Assembly (NCBI GenBank): GCA_010015745.1
Contig: ML978162.1
Coordinates: forward strand, 124,001 to 188,000
DNA from: Setomelanomma holmii
Taxonomy: Eukaryota > Ascomycota > Dothideomycetes > Pleosporales > Phaeosphaeriaceae
DNA: 64,000 nucleotides
Direction: 5' to 3'
A model generated the notes under the pieces. That model saw nothing but the letters and a program-made list of their open reading frames with translations, was not told the DNA's origin and did no database searches. Below, piece after piece: positions 44,739 to 56,034 of this stretch (positions within the stretch are counted from its first letter, which is position 1; the number at the start of each line of letters is the position of its first letter). The translations under genes were made by a program, and so were the position numbers.

Positions 44739-47700
44739 ATGGCGGCTGCTGCCCCTTCACCCCGCGAGCGTCGTCCCTCGACCAGCGCTCCGCTCGCTGA
44801 TCTCAAGGGTCCCGTCGGCCCAGCCAACTTCACGCGCCCCAAGCACAAGCGCACGGTAACTGGCTTCGGGCCCAGCGAAATCAAGAGCGTCGAAGCCAGC
44901 ATTCCCGAGCCGCAGCGCGAAGCATGGCGGAAGTTCGTAAGTCTGCAATTCTCCCCATCCGCGAGCTTCCTGGCATTGCGGGGTAGCTTGGGGATAGAGT
45001 GGCGTGGGATAGGAAGTCGAGGTTGAGGTTGCTAATGATGGTAATGTAGATGCCAAAGCCGTTTACGACGCCCGAGGAGTTTGAGAAGGAGGCTGTGAGA
45101 CACATTGAGACGACGCTGGCGCGCTCGCTGTTCAATTGCGATGAGTCGGCTGCGTATGCGGGGACGGCGTTGGCGTTCAGGGATCGGCTGGTCTTGGATT
45201 GGAATAAGACGCAGCAGAGTCAGACGTTTGCTGATCAGAAGCGCATATACTGTGAGATCGAAGGAATCAAGGGCTTTGGAGAAATGGCTGACCAAGACAG
45301 ATTTGTCGCTTGAGTTCCTGATGGGACGAGCACTAGATAATGCCATGCTAAACGTGGAGCAGAAGGATGTCGCCGTCAGTATGTTCAACCTCCACGATTC
45401 TGCGCTATTGGCTCTTCTAACATTCATCCAGAGGGTCTTGCCGACCTCGGGTTCCGTATGGAAGATGTCATCTCGCAAGAGCACGACGCCGCTCTCGGCA
45501 ATGGTGGTCTCGGACGTCTCGCCGCCTGCTTCCTCGACTCGATGGCTTCGCTCAACTACCCAGCCTGGGGATACGGCCTGCGCTACCGATATGGTATCTT
45601 TAAGCAGGAGATCGTCGACGGATACCAGGTCGAAGTCCCGGACTACTGGCTCGACTTCAACCCATGGGAGTTCCAGCGTCATGATATTGTGGTGGATGTG
45701 CAGTTCTATGGACAAGTCAATCGCTGGCAGGATGATGAAGGCAAGGCGCAGAGCTCGTGGGAGGGCGGCGAGATTGTGCAGGCTATTGCGTTTGATGTGC
45801 CAGGTATGTGCTTGAAGGAAGTCAACATGGTTGGGGTACTAATGTGAGCAGTCCCTGGATACAAGACCGGCACTTGCAACAACCTTCGACTATGGGGCAG
45901 CAAGGCTGCTAGCGGCGAGTTTGACTTCCAGAAATTTAACTCTGGCGAGTACGAGAGCTCCGTGGCAGATCAGCAGCGGGCTGAGACTATCTCTGCTGTG
46001 TTGTACCCCAATGACAAGTAGGTAGTCACGTCAACGTGTGCGAGACGTAATGCTGACATGTTCAAGCCTTGAGCGCGGTAAGGAGCTCCGCCTGAAGCAG
46101 CAATACTTTTGGTGCGCAGCTTCACTCTACGACATCGTCCGCCGTTTCAAGAAGAGCAAGAAGGCCTGGAAGGAGTTCCCCAACTCCGTCGCCATCCAGC
46201 TTAACGACACACATCCGACGCTTGCCATTCCTGAGCTCATGAGGATATTGATCGATATCGAGGGCTTGGACTGGGATGATGCGTGGAACAGTATGTCCTC
46301 CCGATGTCTGGGAAGAACGAGGCTAATATTGCGAAGTCGTCCAGAAGACCTTTGGATACACTAACCACACTGTGCTTCCGGAAGCGCTTGAGAAGTGGAG
46401 TGTACCGCTGGTGCAGCACTTGCTTCCCCGTCACCTTCAGATCATATATGACATCGTACGTGATACCGGGATACAAATTGCATCTGAAACATGCACTGAC
46501 TTTGTAAATTTACTCGCAGAACCTCAACTTCCTCCAATTCGTCGAGCGTAATTTCCCAAAGGAGCGCGACATGCTTGGCCGCGTCTCGATCATCGAGGAG
46601 TCCCAGCCCAAGATGGTGCGCATGGCATACCTAGCTTTGATCGGCTCACACAAAGTCAACGGCGTAGCTGAGCTGCACTCCGATTTGATCAAGACCACCA
46701 TCTTCAAGGACTTTGTCAAGATTTACGGACCTGACAAATTCACAAACGTGACAAACGGCATCACGCCCCGAAGATGGCTTCATCAGGCAAACCCAAGGCT
46801 CTCCGCGTTGATCGCATCGAAGCTCGGTGGACATGAGTTCTTGAAGGACTTGACTCTGCTGCACAAGTTGGAGCAGTATGTTGACGACAAAGACTTCCGA
46901 AAGGAGTTCCGGGAGATCAAGTACGCCAACAAGGTTCGATTGGCACAGCACATCAAGGAGCATCAGGGTGTTACGGTCAACCCGGCAGCGCTATTCGATG
47001 TCCAAGTCAAGCGTATTCACGAGTACAAGCGTCAGCAGCTCAACATCTTTGGTGTCATCCACCGCTACCTCCAGATCAAGGCCATGTCGCCAGAGGAGAG
47101 AAAGAAGCTGGTGCCTCGCGTATCGATCTTCGGTGGAAAGGCAGCACCCGGATACTGGATGGCCAAGACCGTCATCCACCTGATCAACAAGGTTGGAGAT
47201 GTGGTCAATAATGACAAAGATGTCGGTGATGCGCTCAAGGTAGTCTTTTTGGAGGACTACAACGTTAGCAAGGCCGAGATCATCTGCCCTGCCAGCGACA
47301 TCAGCGAGCACATCTCCACCGCCGGTACCGAGGCATCTGGTACTTCCAACATGAAGTTCTGCCTCAACGGTGGCTTGATCATCGGTACATGCGATGGTGC
47401 CAACGTAAGTCCTAGCAACCACAAACTTCACATACGCAGTGACTGACCTTGATAGATTGAAATCACCCGCGAGATCGGCGAGCACAACATCTTCCTCTTC
47501 GGCAACCTCGCCGAAGACGTCGAAGACCTCCGCCACGCTCATCTCTACGGCGACTACCAACTCGACCCGCAACTCGCCGTCGTCTTCGACCACATCCACA
47601 ACGGCACCTTTGGCGACGCCGACCGCTTCTCAGCCCTCATCAACGGCATCGTGGACCATGGTGACTACTACCTCGTCTCCGATGACTTTGCGTCGTATGT

Positions 47701-47875
47701 CAAGACCCAGGAGCTTATTGATGAGAGCTACAAGGATACGGAGGAGTGGACGACAAAGGCTATCACTACGGTAGCGAGAATGGGCTTCTTCTCGAGTGAT
47801 AGGTGTATTGATGAGTATGCCGAGGCGATTTGGAATGTGGAGCCGTTGATTCCCAAGGATGAGCCTGCGCCGTAG
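44739..47875 (+). CDS. gph1: Glycogen phosphorylase
   Basis: Nine exons: 44739-44936, 45050-45251, 45301-45378, 45432-45803, 45852-46017, 46067-46290, 46337-46455, 46520-47404 and 47456-47875. They keep frame throughout and give 887 residues. The enzyme splits alpha-1,4-linked glucose from glycogen with phosphate to yield glucose-1-phosphate, using pyridoxal phosphate. Seen: DAALGNGGLGRLAACFLDSM (the N-terminal catalytic glycine loop), AIQLNDTHPTLAIPELMRIL, NVTNGITPRRWL, DVQVKRIHEYKRQQLN and EASGTSNMKFCLNGGLIIGT, where the lysine near residue 732 should carry PLP. The N-terminus has a short RRPSTSAP stretch, a possible phosphorylation site of the kind that regulates fungal phosphorylases (inference). 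Length matches the family (about 880-900). The TC tract and a possible stress element lie upstream. Confidence 0.96.
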
Positions 47876-48250
47876 AGGTGGGGGAGGACGTGTGGGCAAC
47901 TTGGGAGGAGGTGATGGAATCGTCTAGATGGGCGTCAAGACCAGCAGATCGATAGATGCTTGATGACTTTGAAGACATAAAAGGAGCATGTCCTCAATTT
48001 CGATATATGATTTATTCTCATTTGCCACTACATGCTTATGCCACCAAGCAGTGATAGAGACTGCCAGTGCCGTAACCCGTCCATGCTCATGCACTATCGA
48101 ATCGCCATAAAACGCCTTTGCCATGCAGGGTATAATGCTAAACGGACTGTTGAAAACGCCTTGTCACTCGACCGTAGCCAGAAATTCTTCCCAGGGGACC
48201 TAGAAACTCATGCCTAGAGCCACTGCGGACGCCATGCACGAGATATTTTC
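47876..48250. other. Convergent 3' flanks
   Basis: Space between the ends of glycogen phosphorylase (plus) and the STYX-like gene (minus). Nothing else seen. Confidence 0.5.
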
Positions 48251-49210
48251 CTATCCATGTCGATTTTGGAACGGCGTCGAATCGCGACCAGCGAATCGCA
48301 GCGCGTCAGATGGATCCATGCCTTCCATATCGACATCCTCGTCGTCGCGCGTAGTTTCGATACTCCGCTTGGGTCGTGTAGGAGCAGGTGCTTGCAAGGC
48401 CGATCCGCTTGTATGTGCTGCAGTACCGTTTGCAGTTCTGTTCATGCCATCTTGAATACCTGCAACGAGCCGCTGCGCTTGCAGGATATCCCAGTACGAG
48501 CGCAGGATATTCTTCAGCGTGTCGTCATAATTGACACAGAACCGCTGCGCCTGACACACCTGCATGCTTTTGACATGGTCGAAATCCTTCAGCGTGGTCA
48601 TCAGATACGCCGCTACGACCGCAGCGCTCTTCTCGTTGCCGGACTCGCAAAACACAAGTACTTTGCCCAGCGTCGCGTGTCCAGTCGTCTGGAGCGAGTG
48701 TTCGCGGTACCGCGCGGCGTGCGTGTTGATCATGCGCGTAGTCTCCGTAAACTTGCCAATCAGATCGTGGAACGTGGGCGCATCAATGGTAGCGGTTTCC
48801 GCACACACAGATGTCGAGGCTTGTATCGCGCCCGTCATGCTATTCTCGCGCGCGCGGATCGCAAGGGCCATGGTAATTCCCTCACGAGCAAGAAAGTCCT
48901 TGTCCTTCGCAGCGACCATGGGGCCAAGGTACAGCCAGGGCAGGATCATTTGTGCTTGGCGGCGCCGCTCGTAGGCCCATTCTAGGAGCGTGTTCTTCTG
49001 CACGATGTCGGCGAGGTCGAGCTCGGCGAGGAAGGAGAGGTCGACGTCGCCTGAGTGGCTGACGATGAGGCCGGGGACTTCGGTGGTGAGGGTAGGTGGG
49101 GGGACGACAATGCGTGGTGGGGTGGGGAGGCGGTAGGTGTAGTCGTTGTGCTTGCGCATGTGGGCGCCGGCGTAGTCGCTGAGAGCTGCCTCTTCGCGGA
49201 GGGACGTCAT
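48251..49210 (-). CDS. Dual-specificity-phosphatase-fold protein, STYX-like
   Basis: Single exon on the minus strand. The first ATG, 49210 (MTSLREEAALSDYAGAHMRK), gives 319 residues. The long open frame upstream to 49519 starts with a non-ATG codon and is not counted. Residues about 105-250 fit a dual-specificity phosphatase fold (MILPWLYLGPMVAAKDKDFL, ATIDAPTFHDLIGKFTETTR, VLVFCESGNEKSAAVVAAYL). The active-site loop keeps the cysteine and glycine but has Phe where the usual histidine stands and Lys where the catalytic arginine of HCxxGxxR is expected. It may therefore bind rather than hydrolyse phosphate, as in STYX pseudophosphatases. The C-terminal 60 residues are disordered and acidic with a basic patch (PTRPKRSIETTRDDEDVDME), a possible nuclear localisation signal. 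Confidence 0.8.
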   Translation of the reverse strand: MTSLREEAALSDYAGAHMRKHNDYTYRLPTPPRIVVPPPTLTTEVPGLIVSHSGDVDLSFLAELDLADIVQKNTLLEWAYERRRQAQMILPWLYLGPMVAAKDKDFLAREGITMALAIRARENSMTGAIQASTSVCAETATIDAPTFHDLIGKFTETTRMINTHAARYREHSLQTTGHATLGKVLVFCESGNEKSAAVVAAYLMTTLKDFDHVKSMQVCQAQRFCVNYDDTLKNILRSYWDILQAQRLVAGIQDGMNRTANGTAAHTSGSALQAPAPTRPKRSIETTRDDEDVDMEGMDPSDALRFAGRDSTPFQNRHG

Positions 49211-50187
49211 TGTGGGTGGACGATAGCTTGGGTTGTTGAACTCGTGTGGTTGTGGCGGCGGCTGGATTTTGGGGAAGTCGAGGCAGTCGCGTGGTGAGAT
49301 AGAGGCCGTACAGCGCGCAAAGTGAAAACAGTCGTCTCCAGGCGATTTCGGTGGAGATGCTCGTGGCGCGACGGCTCGTTTGCAGTTGTGGGAGAGGGAT
49401 GCAAGGCTGTCACTGACGCAGCTGTCTGAAGGTGCGACGCGAGCTGTCGAGCTGCTACAGTAGCGAGCCCGCACTATATAATCTGTACGCTCTTTGTGTC
49501 TCGTGGATAGTGACACCAAAACTTCATGGTGTAGAGCAATGTGGAAGACACAATTGTCTCGAGATGTATCGAGGTTGTCTTACTGCGGGACAGTCTCAGG
49601 AGATCCTAGACCCGCTGACGTAATGCGCTAGTCGAGGGGCACTCGTCAATCATAACTGCTCTTCAAACATCGCCTATAGGAAACTGTATCATTTGTTGTC
49701 TACACATTTTCGGATAAGCCTCTTGAAATTTGAAGGTGAATGTACTCTAGGTGCAGTGCCTTGGGATCTATCAATCATGGCTCAATAGAAAATAAAGTCT
49801 CCTATTGGCTGCAGCAGACATACAAGCGAGTCTGTTAACACCACATAGACTATACGCCGCCAAGTCGCTTCCTGGACACCCGTTGCTGGTAACCTGAGAA
49901 TACGCGTGCAAGACAGCGCTCGACTAGTCGCATCAGGTACCCTGCAACTTACCATATGCACTCTGCACTACGCCCCGGAGCTTGCATCCATGGCTTCGTA
50001 CTGGCGGCTACATACAAATATATATTCCATGCAGCTAAACAAGTCAGAGTAGCGCATCTTCAAGTCGGTGTTTCTCTGCTTGCCTAATCTAGGCACTCGC
50101 ATATATATGCAAGTAGTGACAGATATGTCATGATCAAAACTCCTTGAAAGCACTGTAGCTTTCAACATTCAGCTGAGACCGCCTACC
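49211..50187. other. Divergent promoter region
   Basis: Lies between the minus-strand STYX-like gene and the plus-strand acetyltransferase. No gene supported. Confidence 0.5.
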
Positions 50188-50910
50188 ATGCCACTCCGCC
50201 TCGCCACACCTGCCGACGAACCCATCCTCGGCTCCCTCTGCGCCGCCGCATTCTTCAACGAGTCCTTGTTCGGCGCAACAATCCACCCCTACCGCAACCA
50301 ATACCCAGACGATGTAGCCCTTTTCTGGCGCAACTGGGCCCGCACCGACCTCCGCGACCCACGGAAAAAGGTAATCGTCAGCACCACTACTATCGATGAC
50401 CAAGAAAAGATTCTCGGCGTAGCGACATGGCAGCGCCAGGGCGACGACGAGGGCGCGCAAAAAGTCATGAGCGAATGGAAAGATCCTGGCCCGGATGCGT
50501 TTGAGGAGATTGATTTGAGTGCCAACAGAGCGAAAGATCCTGCCAAAGAAGGCATACTCGCAGCTGCATTCCCATACTTCAAGCACTTCTGGGACGGTGA
50601 AAAGCATGGTCTTCCAAGGAGTCAGAATTGGTACTTGCATCATTGCGCCGTATCCCCCAAGTACCAAAACCAGGGCATCGGGAAACAGCTCGTCGCATGG
50701 GGATTGAAGCTTGCGAAAGAGGAAAATGTACATGCGAGTGTGCTTGCGAGCGAGGGGAATGAGGGGTTTTATTTGAAGTGCGGGTTTGACGAGATTGTGG
50801 GGAATAGTGTGGAGGCTGGGGGAGAGGCGAATCCGCTGATGAAGGAGGGTGTTAAGGGTGGGGATTGTTTGTTCATGTGGGCGAAGGAGAAAACGGGGGA
50901 GGGCGCTTAG
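50188..50910 (+). CDS. GNAT-family N-acetyltransferase
   Basis: Single exon, 240 residues from ATG 50188 (MPLRLATPADEPILGSLCAA, a typical GNAT start: beta strand followed by a helix). The acetyl-CoA site is seen as HHCAVSPKYQNQGIGKQLVA (motif A, Q/RxxGxG/A pattern QNQGIG) followed by a helix and ASEGNEGFYLKCGFDEI (motif B, with the N-x-FY-x-GF signature). A central insertion (about residues 85-130) is longer than in minimal GNATs. Substrate cannot be told; fungal members of this type include small-molecule and drug acetyltransferases. It faces a second, unrelated GNAT gene tail to tail with 100 bases between stop codons. Confidence 0.88.
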   Translation: MPLRLATPADEPILGSLCAAAFFNESLFGATIHPYRNQYPDDVALFWRNWARTDLRDPRKKVIVSTTTIDDQEKILGVATWQRQGDDEGAQKVMSEWKDPGPDAFEEIDLSANRAKDPAKEGILAAAFPYFKHFWDGEKHGLPRSQNWYLHHCAVSPKYQNQGIGKQLVAWGLKLAKEENVHASVLASEGNEGFYLKCGFDEIVGNSVEAGGEANPLMKEGVKGGDCLFMWAKEKTGEGA

Positions 50911-51010
50911 GAGGTAGGAAGGGTGCTGCGATAAGGCTGATGGATGTATTGTGGGTTTCTTGGCTGTGAGCTTCAAGTGCATTACACGCTCATTGAGAAC
51001 CTACCCCCAC

Positions 51011-51553
51011 TTATAGTAGGAGCTTATAGAACACAGCACCATCAACACTATCGTAGTACTTCCCCGTCTCCACAAATGCATAGCCTTCATACAATCTCTT
51101 CGCTGCCGTCATACTACTCAGCGTATCGAGCAGCATCTCCTTATATCGCAGCTCCCTCGCTCTTCTCAACACTTCATCCATGAGCACTTTCGACACGCCC
51201 ATACCCCGTGATTCCGGCGTAAGATACAGCCTCTTCAACTCGCACGTCGGTGTTGGAGCTGGAAAGGCGCGGAGAGCTACACATCCAATGACATTTTCTT
51301 CATCCTCAGTCCTCAAACTGTTTTCCGTGTTGGTCTTTGGTGAGGCAGAAGATGTACACGCCAACCACACTCCCCCGCCACTCTCAGCAGCATATTTCCC
51401 AGGTAAGCTTGCAAGTTCGTCGTCGAAGTTTTGGAAGTCTAATTTAATTGGGAGCGATTGTGCGTAGGCGAGGAATAAGTGACTAACGATGGGTTTGTCT
51501 GCTGGGAATTCGGCAAGGCGGATTTGGACGATGGGTCGGACTTCTGCTGCCAT
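51011..51553 (-). CDS. Small GNAT-family N-acetyltransferase
   Basis: Single exon, 180 residues from ATG 51553. The GNAT core is clear: VIGCVALRAFPAPTPTCELK, then LYLTPESRGMGVSKVLMDEV (motif A with the R-G-x-G-x-S acetyl-CoA loop) and LLDTLSSMTAAKRLYEGYAF (motif B). It ends VETGKYYDSVDGAVFYKLLL, the usual final strand. The low-complexity stretch near residues 66-85 (TSSASPKTNTENSLRTEDEE) is a loop insertion. Substrate unknown; the architecture resembles small fungal acetyltransferases of the phosphinothricin/histone-like GNAT type. Convergent with the GNAT gene at 50188-50910, though the two proteins share little beyond the fold. Confidence 0.87.
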   Translation of the reverse strand: MAAEVRPIVQIRLAEFPADKPIVSHLFLAYAQSLPIKLDFQNFDDELASLPGKYAAESGGGVWLACTSSASPKTNTENSLRTEDEENVIGCVALRAFPAPTPTCELKRLYLTPESRGMGVSKVLMDEVLRRARELRYKEMLLDTLSSMTAAKRLYEGYAFVETGKYYDSVDGAVFYKLLL

Positions 51554-52588
51554 TGTGATGCTAGGTCGGGACGAATGTGATCACGGTAAACTTGCTCCTT
51601 GTCCCTCTCTCGATATGCGTTCACTTTTTTTCGAAATGCAAAGTGCCGTGGCTATCCGATGGTATCCTAACAAGAACCGTAGATACAGAGACACATCAGG
51701 ATCTTTATAGTGAGAATCACATTTTGATGGAACATGCCATGTTGCTCGGCGAGAAGTCCGTGAGCCGTGGACTGCGTAAAGAGCAAGTTCTCTTGCCCCA
51801 CTAGCCCACTCTTATCACTGTTGTGATTCAGCACACTCACCACAGGTCCCACATATCGACCATGTCTCGCTCGTAAGTCTCGCCGCCACACCGTCATCTC
51901 GTCACTTTAGGCGTGTCTCAACATAGTACTATATATACCACAAATCTGGGCCTTTCCCCCAACAAGTCACGTGAGCGGTCTTATGGTGTAAGCATCCCCA
52001 ACCAAGCTCCGTATCACAACACCAACTAACATCCAATCAGCTAGTGGTATGATTGTGAGTAGCCGTCGATGACACGCCCACGGCTTAGATTCTAATCAGC
52101 AACAGCTCGCTTAGGGTGCACCTGAGCAAACAGTATGCGAGAGGTCCCGCGGTAAGCACAGATCCCTAATCGGCTTGAATTAATGTGACATACTAACAAT
52201 GTACGCCAGTTCGAGTCGCGGTAAGACCCGTTTCTTTTTTGCATTTGTTTTGGAATCAGGAGGATGATTTTGGGGTCTTGGGTTCGGCGGATGACATGGA
52301 TTTTGAGGATTGGGTTGCATTCGAGAGGAAAGGGGGAGGGACGAGAAAGAGAGGTCTGATGGGATGAACGCTAGGTAGTGGCAGGAGTGAGGTAGACGAG
52401 GAATACTGGTACTTGAACGATCCAAGTTATGACGTCACAACAAGCATGTGCGCTGATACCTCGTACTCATTAACTGTATATCTTCACTTAGACGTTATGC
52501 TAATGCTCAGCATTGTGGCAGAAGACGTCGTGTTCCAAAGCTCTATATACGACGCGCTACATTCATCCTAACGCAGAGCTCAAGATAT
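51554..52588. other. Intergenic with possible tiny spliced gene
   Basis: No long frame. On the plus strand, 51860-52240 holds a series of strong splice-like signals (donors GTAAGT at 51872, GTGAGT at 52058, GTAAGC at 52153 and GTAAGA at 52218; CTAAC/TACTAAC branch sites near 52025 and 52190) bounding very short segments. ATG 51861 begins MSRS. I could not find one splice pattern that keeps a long frame, so the coding content is undecided; see findings. Confidence 0.35.
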
Positions 52589-54393
52589 TCAGTAATCCCG
52601 ATTGATATACTCAACAGGACCCGCATACATCCTGCGCCCCTGTATGACAAAGTAGATCAGCGAGAAGATGACGACTACGCCATAGATCAAAATGTTCCAG
52701 TTCATGAGATCCGGAGTCGGATGCGGGAACGTTGGGAAGAATGAGAACAAGAACGCCATGCTCAGATAGACCACGGATATGCCGTTGACCCAGATGCCGG
52801 CCCTGCCAAGATTGAATTTGGAGGGGAGAAGAGGTTCGTTGCGCCAACGCTTAAGGAACATGCAGGAGATTGATATAGTGTAGGATGATAGAAGCGCGCA
52901 GGTGCCGAGTGAAGCGATTGAGTTGAACGCGACGGTGGACCCGATGTTGATCATGGAGAGACCAATGGAGACTGCGAAGGAGACGAGGACAGAGTTGAGG
53001 GGAATGTCCCAGCCAGGTCGGACACGGGATAGGAAGACACTGCCGGGAACTCCATGGTCGCGGGCGAACGCAAAGAGCTGGCGAGAGCAGGTTGCTACGT
53101 TGTTCACGCAGCCGAATATGGCCATGACCTAAGGTTTCAAATCAGTGATGTCCACTCTCGTTTGGTTCCGAGGTAGCTTACGACAGTGATAGAGGCAAGC
53201 ACAGTGGCCCCAGCCTTGGACTGAGTGGCATTGTACATGACCTGAATATGCGGCTGCCCAGTGACGGTCATGATCACGCTTTCGACGTCTCCAAGACAAA
53301 AGCCGAACGTGATGAGCATTAGAAGACCCAAGGAGCTGTTAAGAATCGCGGTCCAGATCATCGCGCGCGGGAGCGTATGTGCAGCATCACGAAGCTCCTC
53401 ACTCATATGCGTGGCTGCGTCAGAACCAAGGAGTGCGAAGATGGGCGCTAGTTGGCCGACCAAGCAGGAAAGCCCAATATTGCCCCAACCTGCATTGTCC
53501 TGGAACGACCCAAATACCTCGCTAGCCTTGCTTCGCGGACCGAGTACCCACATGGTGATGAAAATTGCGAAGAATCCGAAGATATGAAGGACAAGGACTG
53601 TGCCCTCAACGAGAGGCAGCTTGCGTGCAAGCAGTGTGTTGAAGACGATGGAGAAGGAAGCGACAGCGATGATCAAGAGTGTTCCGTGCCATCGTTGAGG
53701 AACATATGAGTCGTTGTTGAGAATGATGAGTCCCTGGATCTGTCCACCGGCGAGGAAGGCGATAGACGCAATGCCTGTCTGCCAACCGAGCACACATAAC
53801 CAACCTAGATCTAGTCAATGAACTGCAGCCTTATAGTAACACTGGTCATAACATACCGACGACATAGCTGAGGAACCTTTGATGCTTCTTCGGTGCGAAC
53901 TCTGATACCCAATGATATTGTCCACCAGAAGTGGGAGCCCTTTATACGGAGTCAGCCTTTCCGTCATTTGCAGAGCATCTATATGATATCGATGCAAGAA
54001 GTATCCACCTACATCGAGGCCATCTCGGCCATGGAGGTTATGACAAACCCCATGCCGATTGCGGTGCCGATAAAAACGAAGATTGCTCCGCCGGTCCCCC
54101 CGTTCGTCAGAGGAATGATCAAGGTGCTGTTAGCTGCAGTATTAGCACGGAAGCTTTGGACTTCAAGAGTCAAATACCCACGTCAGCACAGTCTCCCAGG
54201 TCGCCATCAAGATCATGGAATATCCGAATATGGAGACGAAGCGAAAGTTGCGCCTCAATTCCTGCTTCTTGCCCATACGATACATGTCTTTCTGGTCATC
54301 GGGCGTTCCCTTCTTCTCAGAGACAAGAGCATATTCCTCTTGAGATTCGCTGTCGCGAGGATGAACCTCAGCCTCTGCTTTGGTGTCGGTCAT
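52589..54393 (-). CDS. APC-family amino acid/choline permease
   Basis: Five exons on the minus strand: 54393-54182, 54126-54013, 53939-53857, 53804-53182 and 53128-52589; 523 residues in frame. The cytosolic N-terminus is charged (MTDTKAEAEVHPRDSESQEE) and followed by RRNFRFVSIFGYSMILMATW at the first membrane helix. Family blocks: NGGTGGAIFVFIGTAIGMGF, SMAEMASMAPTSGGQYHWVS (the conserved substrate-binding region after helix 2), FALLGSDAATHMSEELRDAA, and NVATCSRQLFAFARDHGVPG near helix 8. About twelve hydrophobic segments in all. It fits the fungal GABA/choline permease group (Hnm1/Uga4-like). The actual substrate cannot be told. Located in the plasma membrane by family. Confidence 0.88.
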
Positions 54394-56034
54394 GTTGTCT
54401 TGCCTGCAAACGTTGCGAGCGGAGAACAGAGGTTTGGGATGAAAGGAAGCAACAAAGTCGAATGTCACTCAAGAAAGGCCCTGACTGTCAAGGACAGGTA
54501 TGCAGCCATCCTGTTACAGAGCAAACCTGTGCCGCAATAAAAACTCTGCCGTGAGCTGATATGTCTGCAGCTACGAGCTGTACCTAGTCCGACAGCCAGG
54601 GTATTGCAGAAAGCACGCGAGTTGGACTAAAGCTGCAGGGTCGTATGCAACATCCACCATCCCGACATTCTGGTAACAACTCGGCGCCAGTCTGAGAAGG
54701 CTCCCGCACGGAGAAGTGCTTCTCGACGCCCAAGCGTCAGCGGCACAGGCTTTGCAACCGATAGGCCTTCCGAACTTCCGAACTTCGACAATCCTTGCGC
54801 CAAGAGCAGACATGGAGGTGGGGGACTAATGTATCGAGCCCAACGCGCGGGTGGGGTTTATGCAATCCAATGTCGATTTAGATTGGGGAGAACGCATGGC
54901 GGTAATGCGTGGCGTAGATTGGCTATTGTTCCGAAGATAGTGCATAGGAGGCTGCGGGAGGTGCAGACGAGCCGCTCCGTGTAATCTTGCGGACCTTTGC
55001 TGAGGCAGAAACACACGTTTCCGAGTTCGTGGTAAAAGTTCACCTCGTTTGTCAAGGTGTATAGTCCACAAGACTCAATGCTTGCTTATAAGGATACATT
55101 GAGTAATGGTTTCGAATGAACATGACAATGCCTGTGATGGAGCGGAAGTTCAAAGTTCGAGCGCGGAGAAGAAGGGTGGAGGTGTCGCGCCAGGGTCGAA
55201 GATGTTTCGCCCACGCTAAACACCAATCGATACTAGCGCTAAATGACTGCACAACGTTTTTGCTCTTCTACCCATGTCTTCTGCGCCGCATTCGAGGTTT
55301 GCAATTTCTTGAGCCTTTTTCCGCGCGGCTTCGCAGTCGCCTTCGCATGACAACTCAAGCTTCGCGCATTGAGAAGATTCTCCGGCGTTTGTCAAGTCAA
55401 TTGGGTGACGGTGGTCTCATCTCGATAATCCCAGAAGTTTTCTTCTGCAATCTACCAAAAGCGGCCAGTAAATTTCCCAATCTATCGGGTGTTATCAGCG
55501 CTCTGAGACTGCCACCCGCCACTTCCTCCATTCATAGGCTCGAGGCACTCGTATCAGAACTTTCTTTTTCCAACGTGTAACGGACTCGGGACACATGTGC
55601 AGTGCCGCAAGACCACATATGCACGGCCAGGTTCCACTGTACAGGACTTCAAGGTCGAGGTGCTGTTGGAAATTGCAGATCATCTGCCAATCAAGCCCTG
55701 AGTACTGAGGAAGCGACGTCCTTCTACCATGTCGAAGCATCTTTTCCTGCGCGACAAGCACCTGGGTCACCACAATCCGAAGTCTCATCCACCGAGGGTT
55801 CTGTCTTGTGCACTAGAGATATGACTAGGGAACCACGTTGTTGCACGGGTGTTTTCCAAGAGCAAAATCTCGAATGCGAATGCCCCTTCTCTGGGATGGA
55901 TGTACCCGAGGGTACGGTCCCACGCCAAGGCACGGCTGTTGGCCAGCACGCGTATATACCAAATGAAATATTGACAATTATATGCAGTCAGGATCTTCCG
56001 AGTCTTCGTTGAAGCTTTAGATGTCTTGTGCAAC
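54394..56034. other. Intergenic, scattered weak frames
   Basis: About 1.6 kb upstream of two divergent genes. Frames at 55116-55580 (plus) and 55495-55788 (minus) lack motifs. Their composition could reflect remnants of decayed genes, but nothing can be named. Confidence 0.45.

Noticed and set aside
52190..52225. TTCGAGTC motif resembling a tRNA B box
   Set aside because: No matching A box or cloverleaf could be folded around it; it lies beside splice-like signals.
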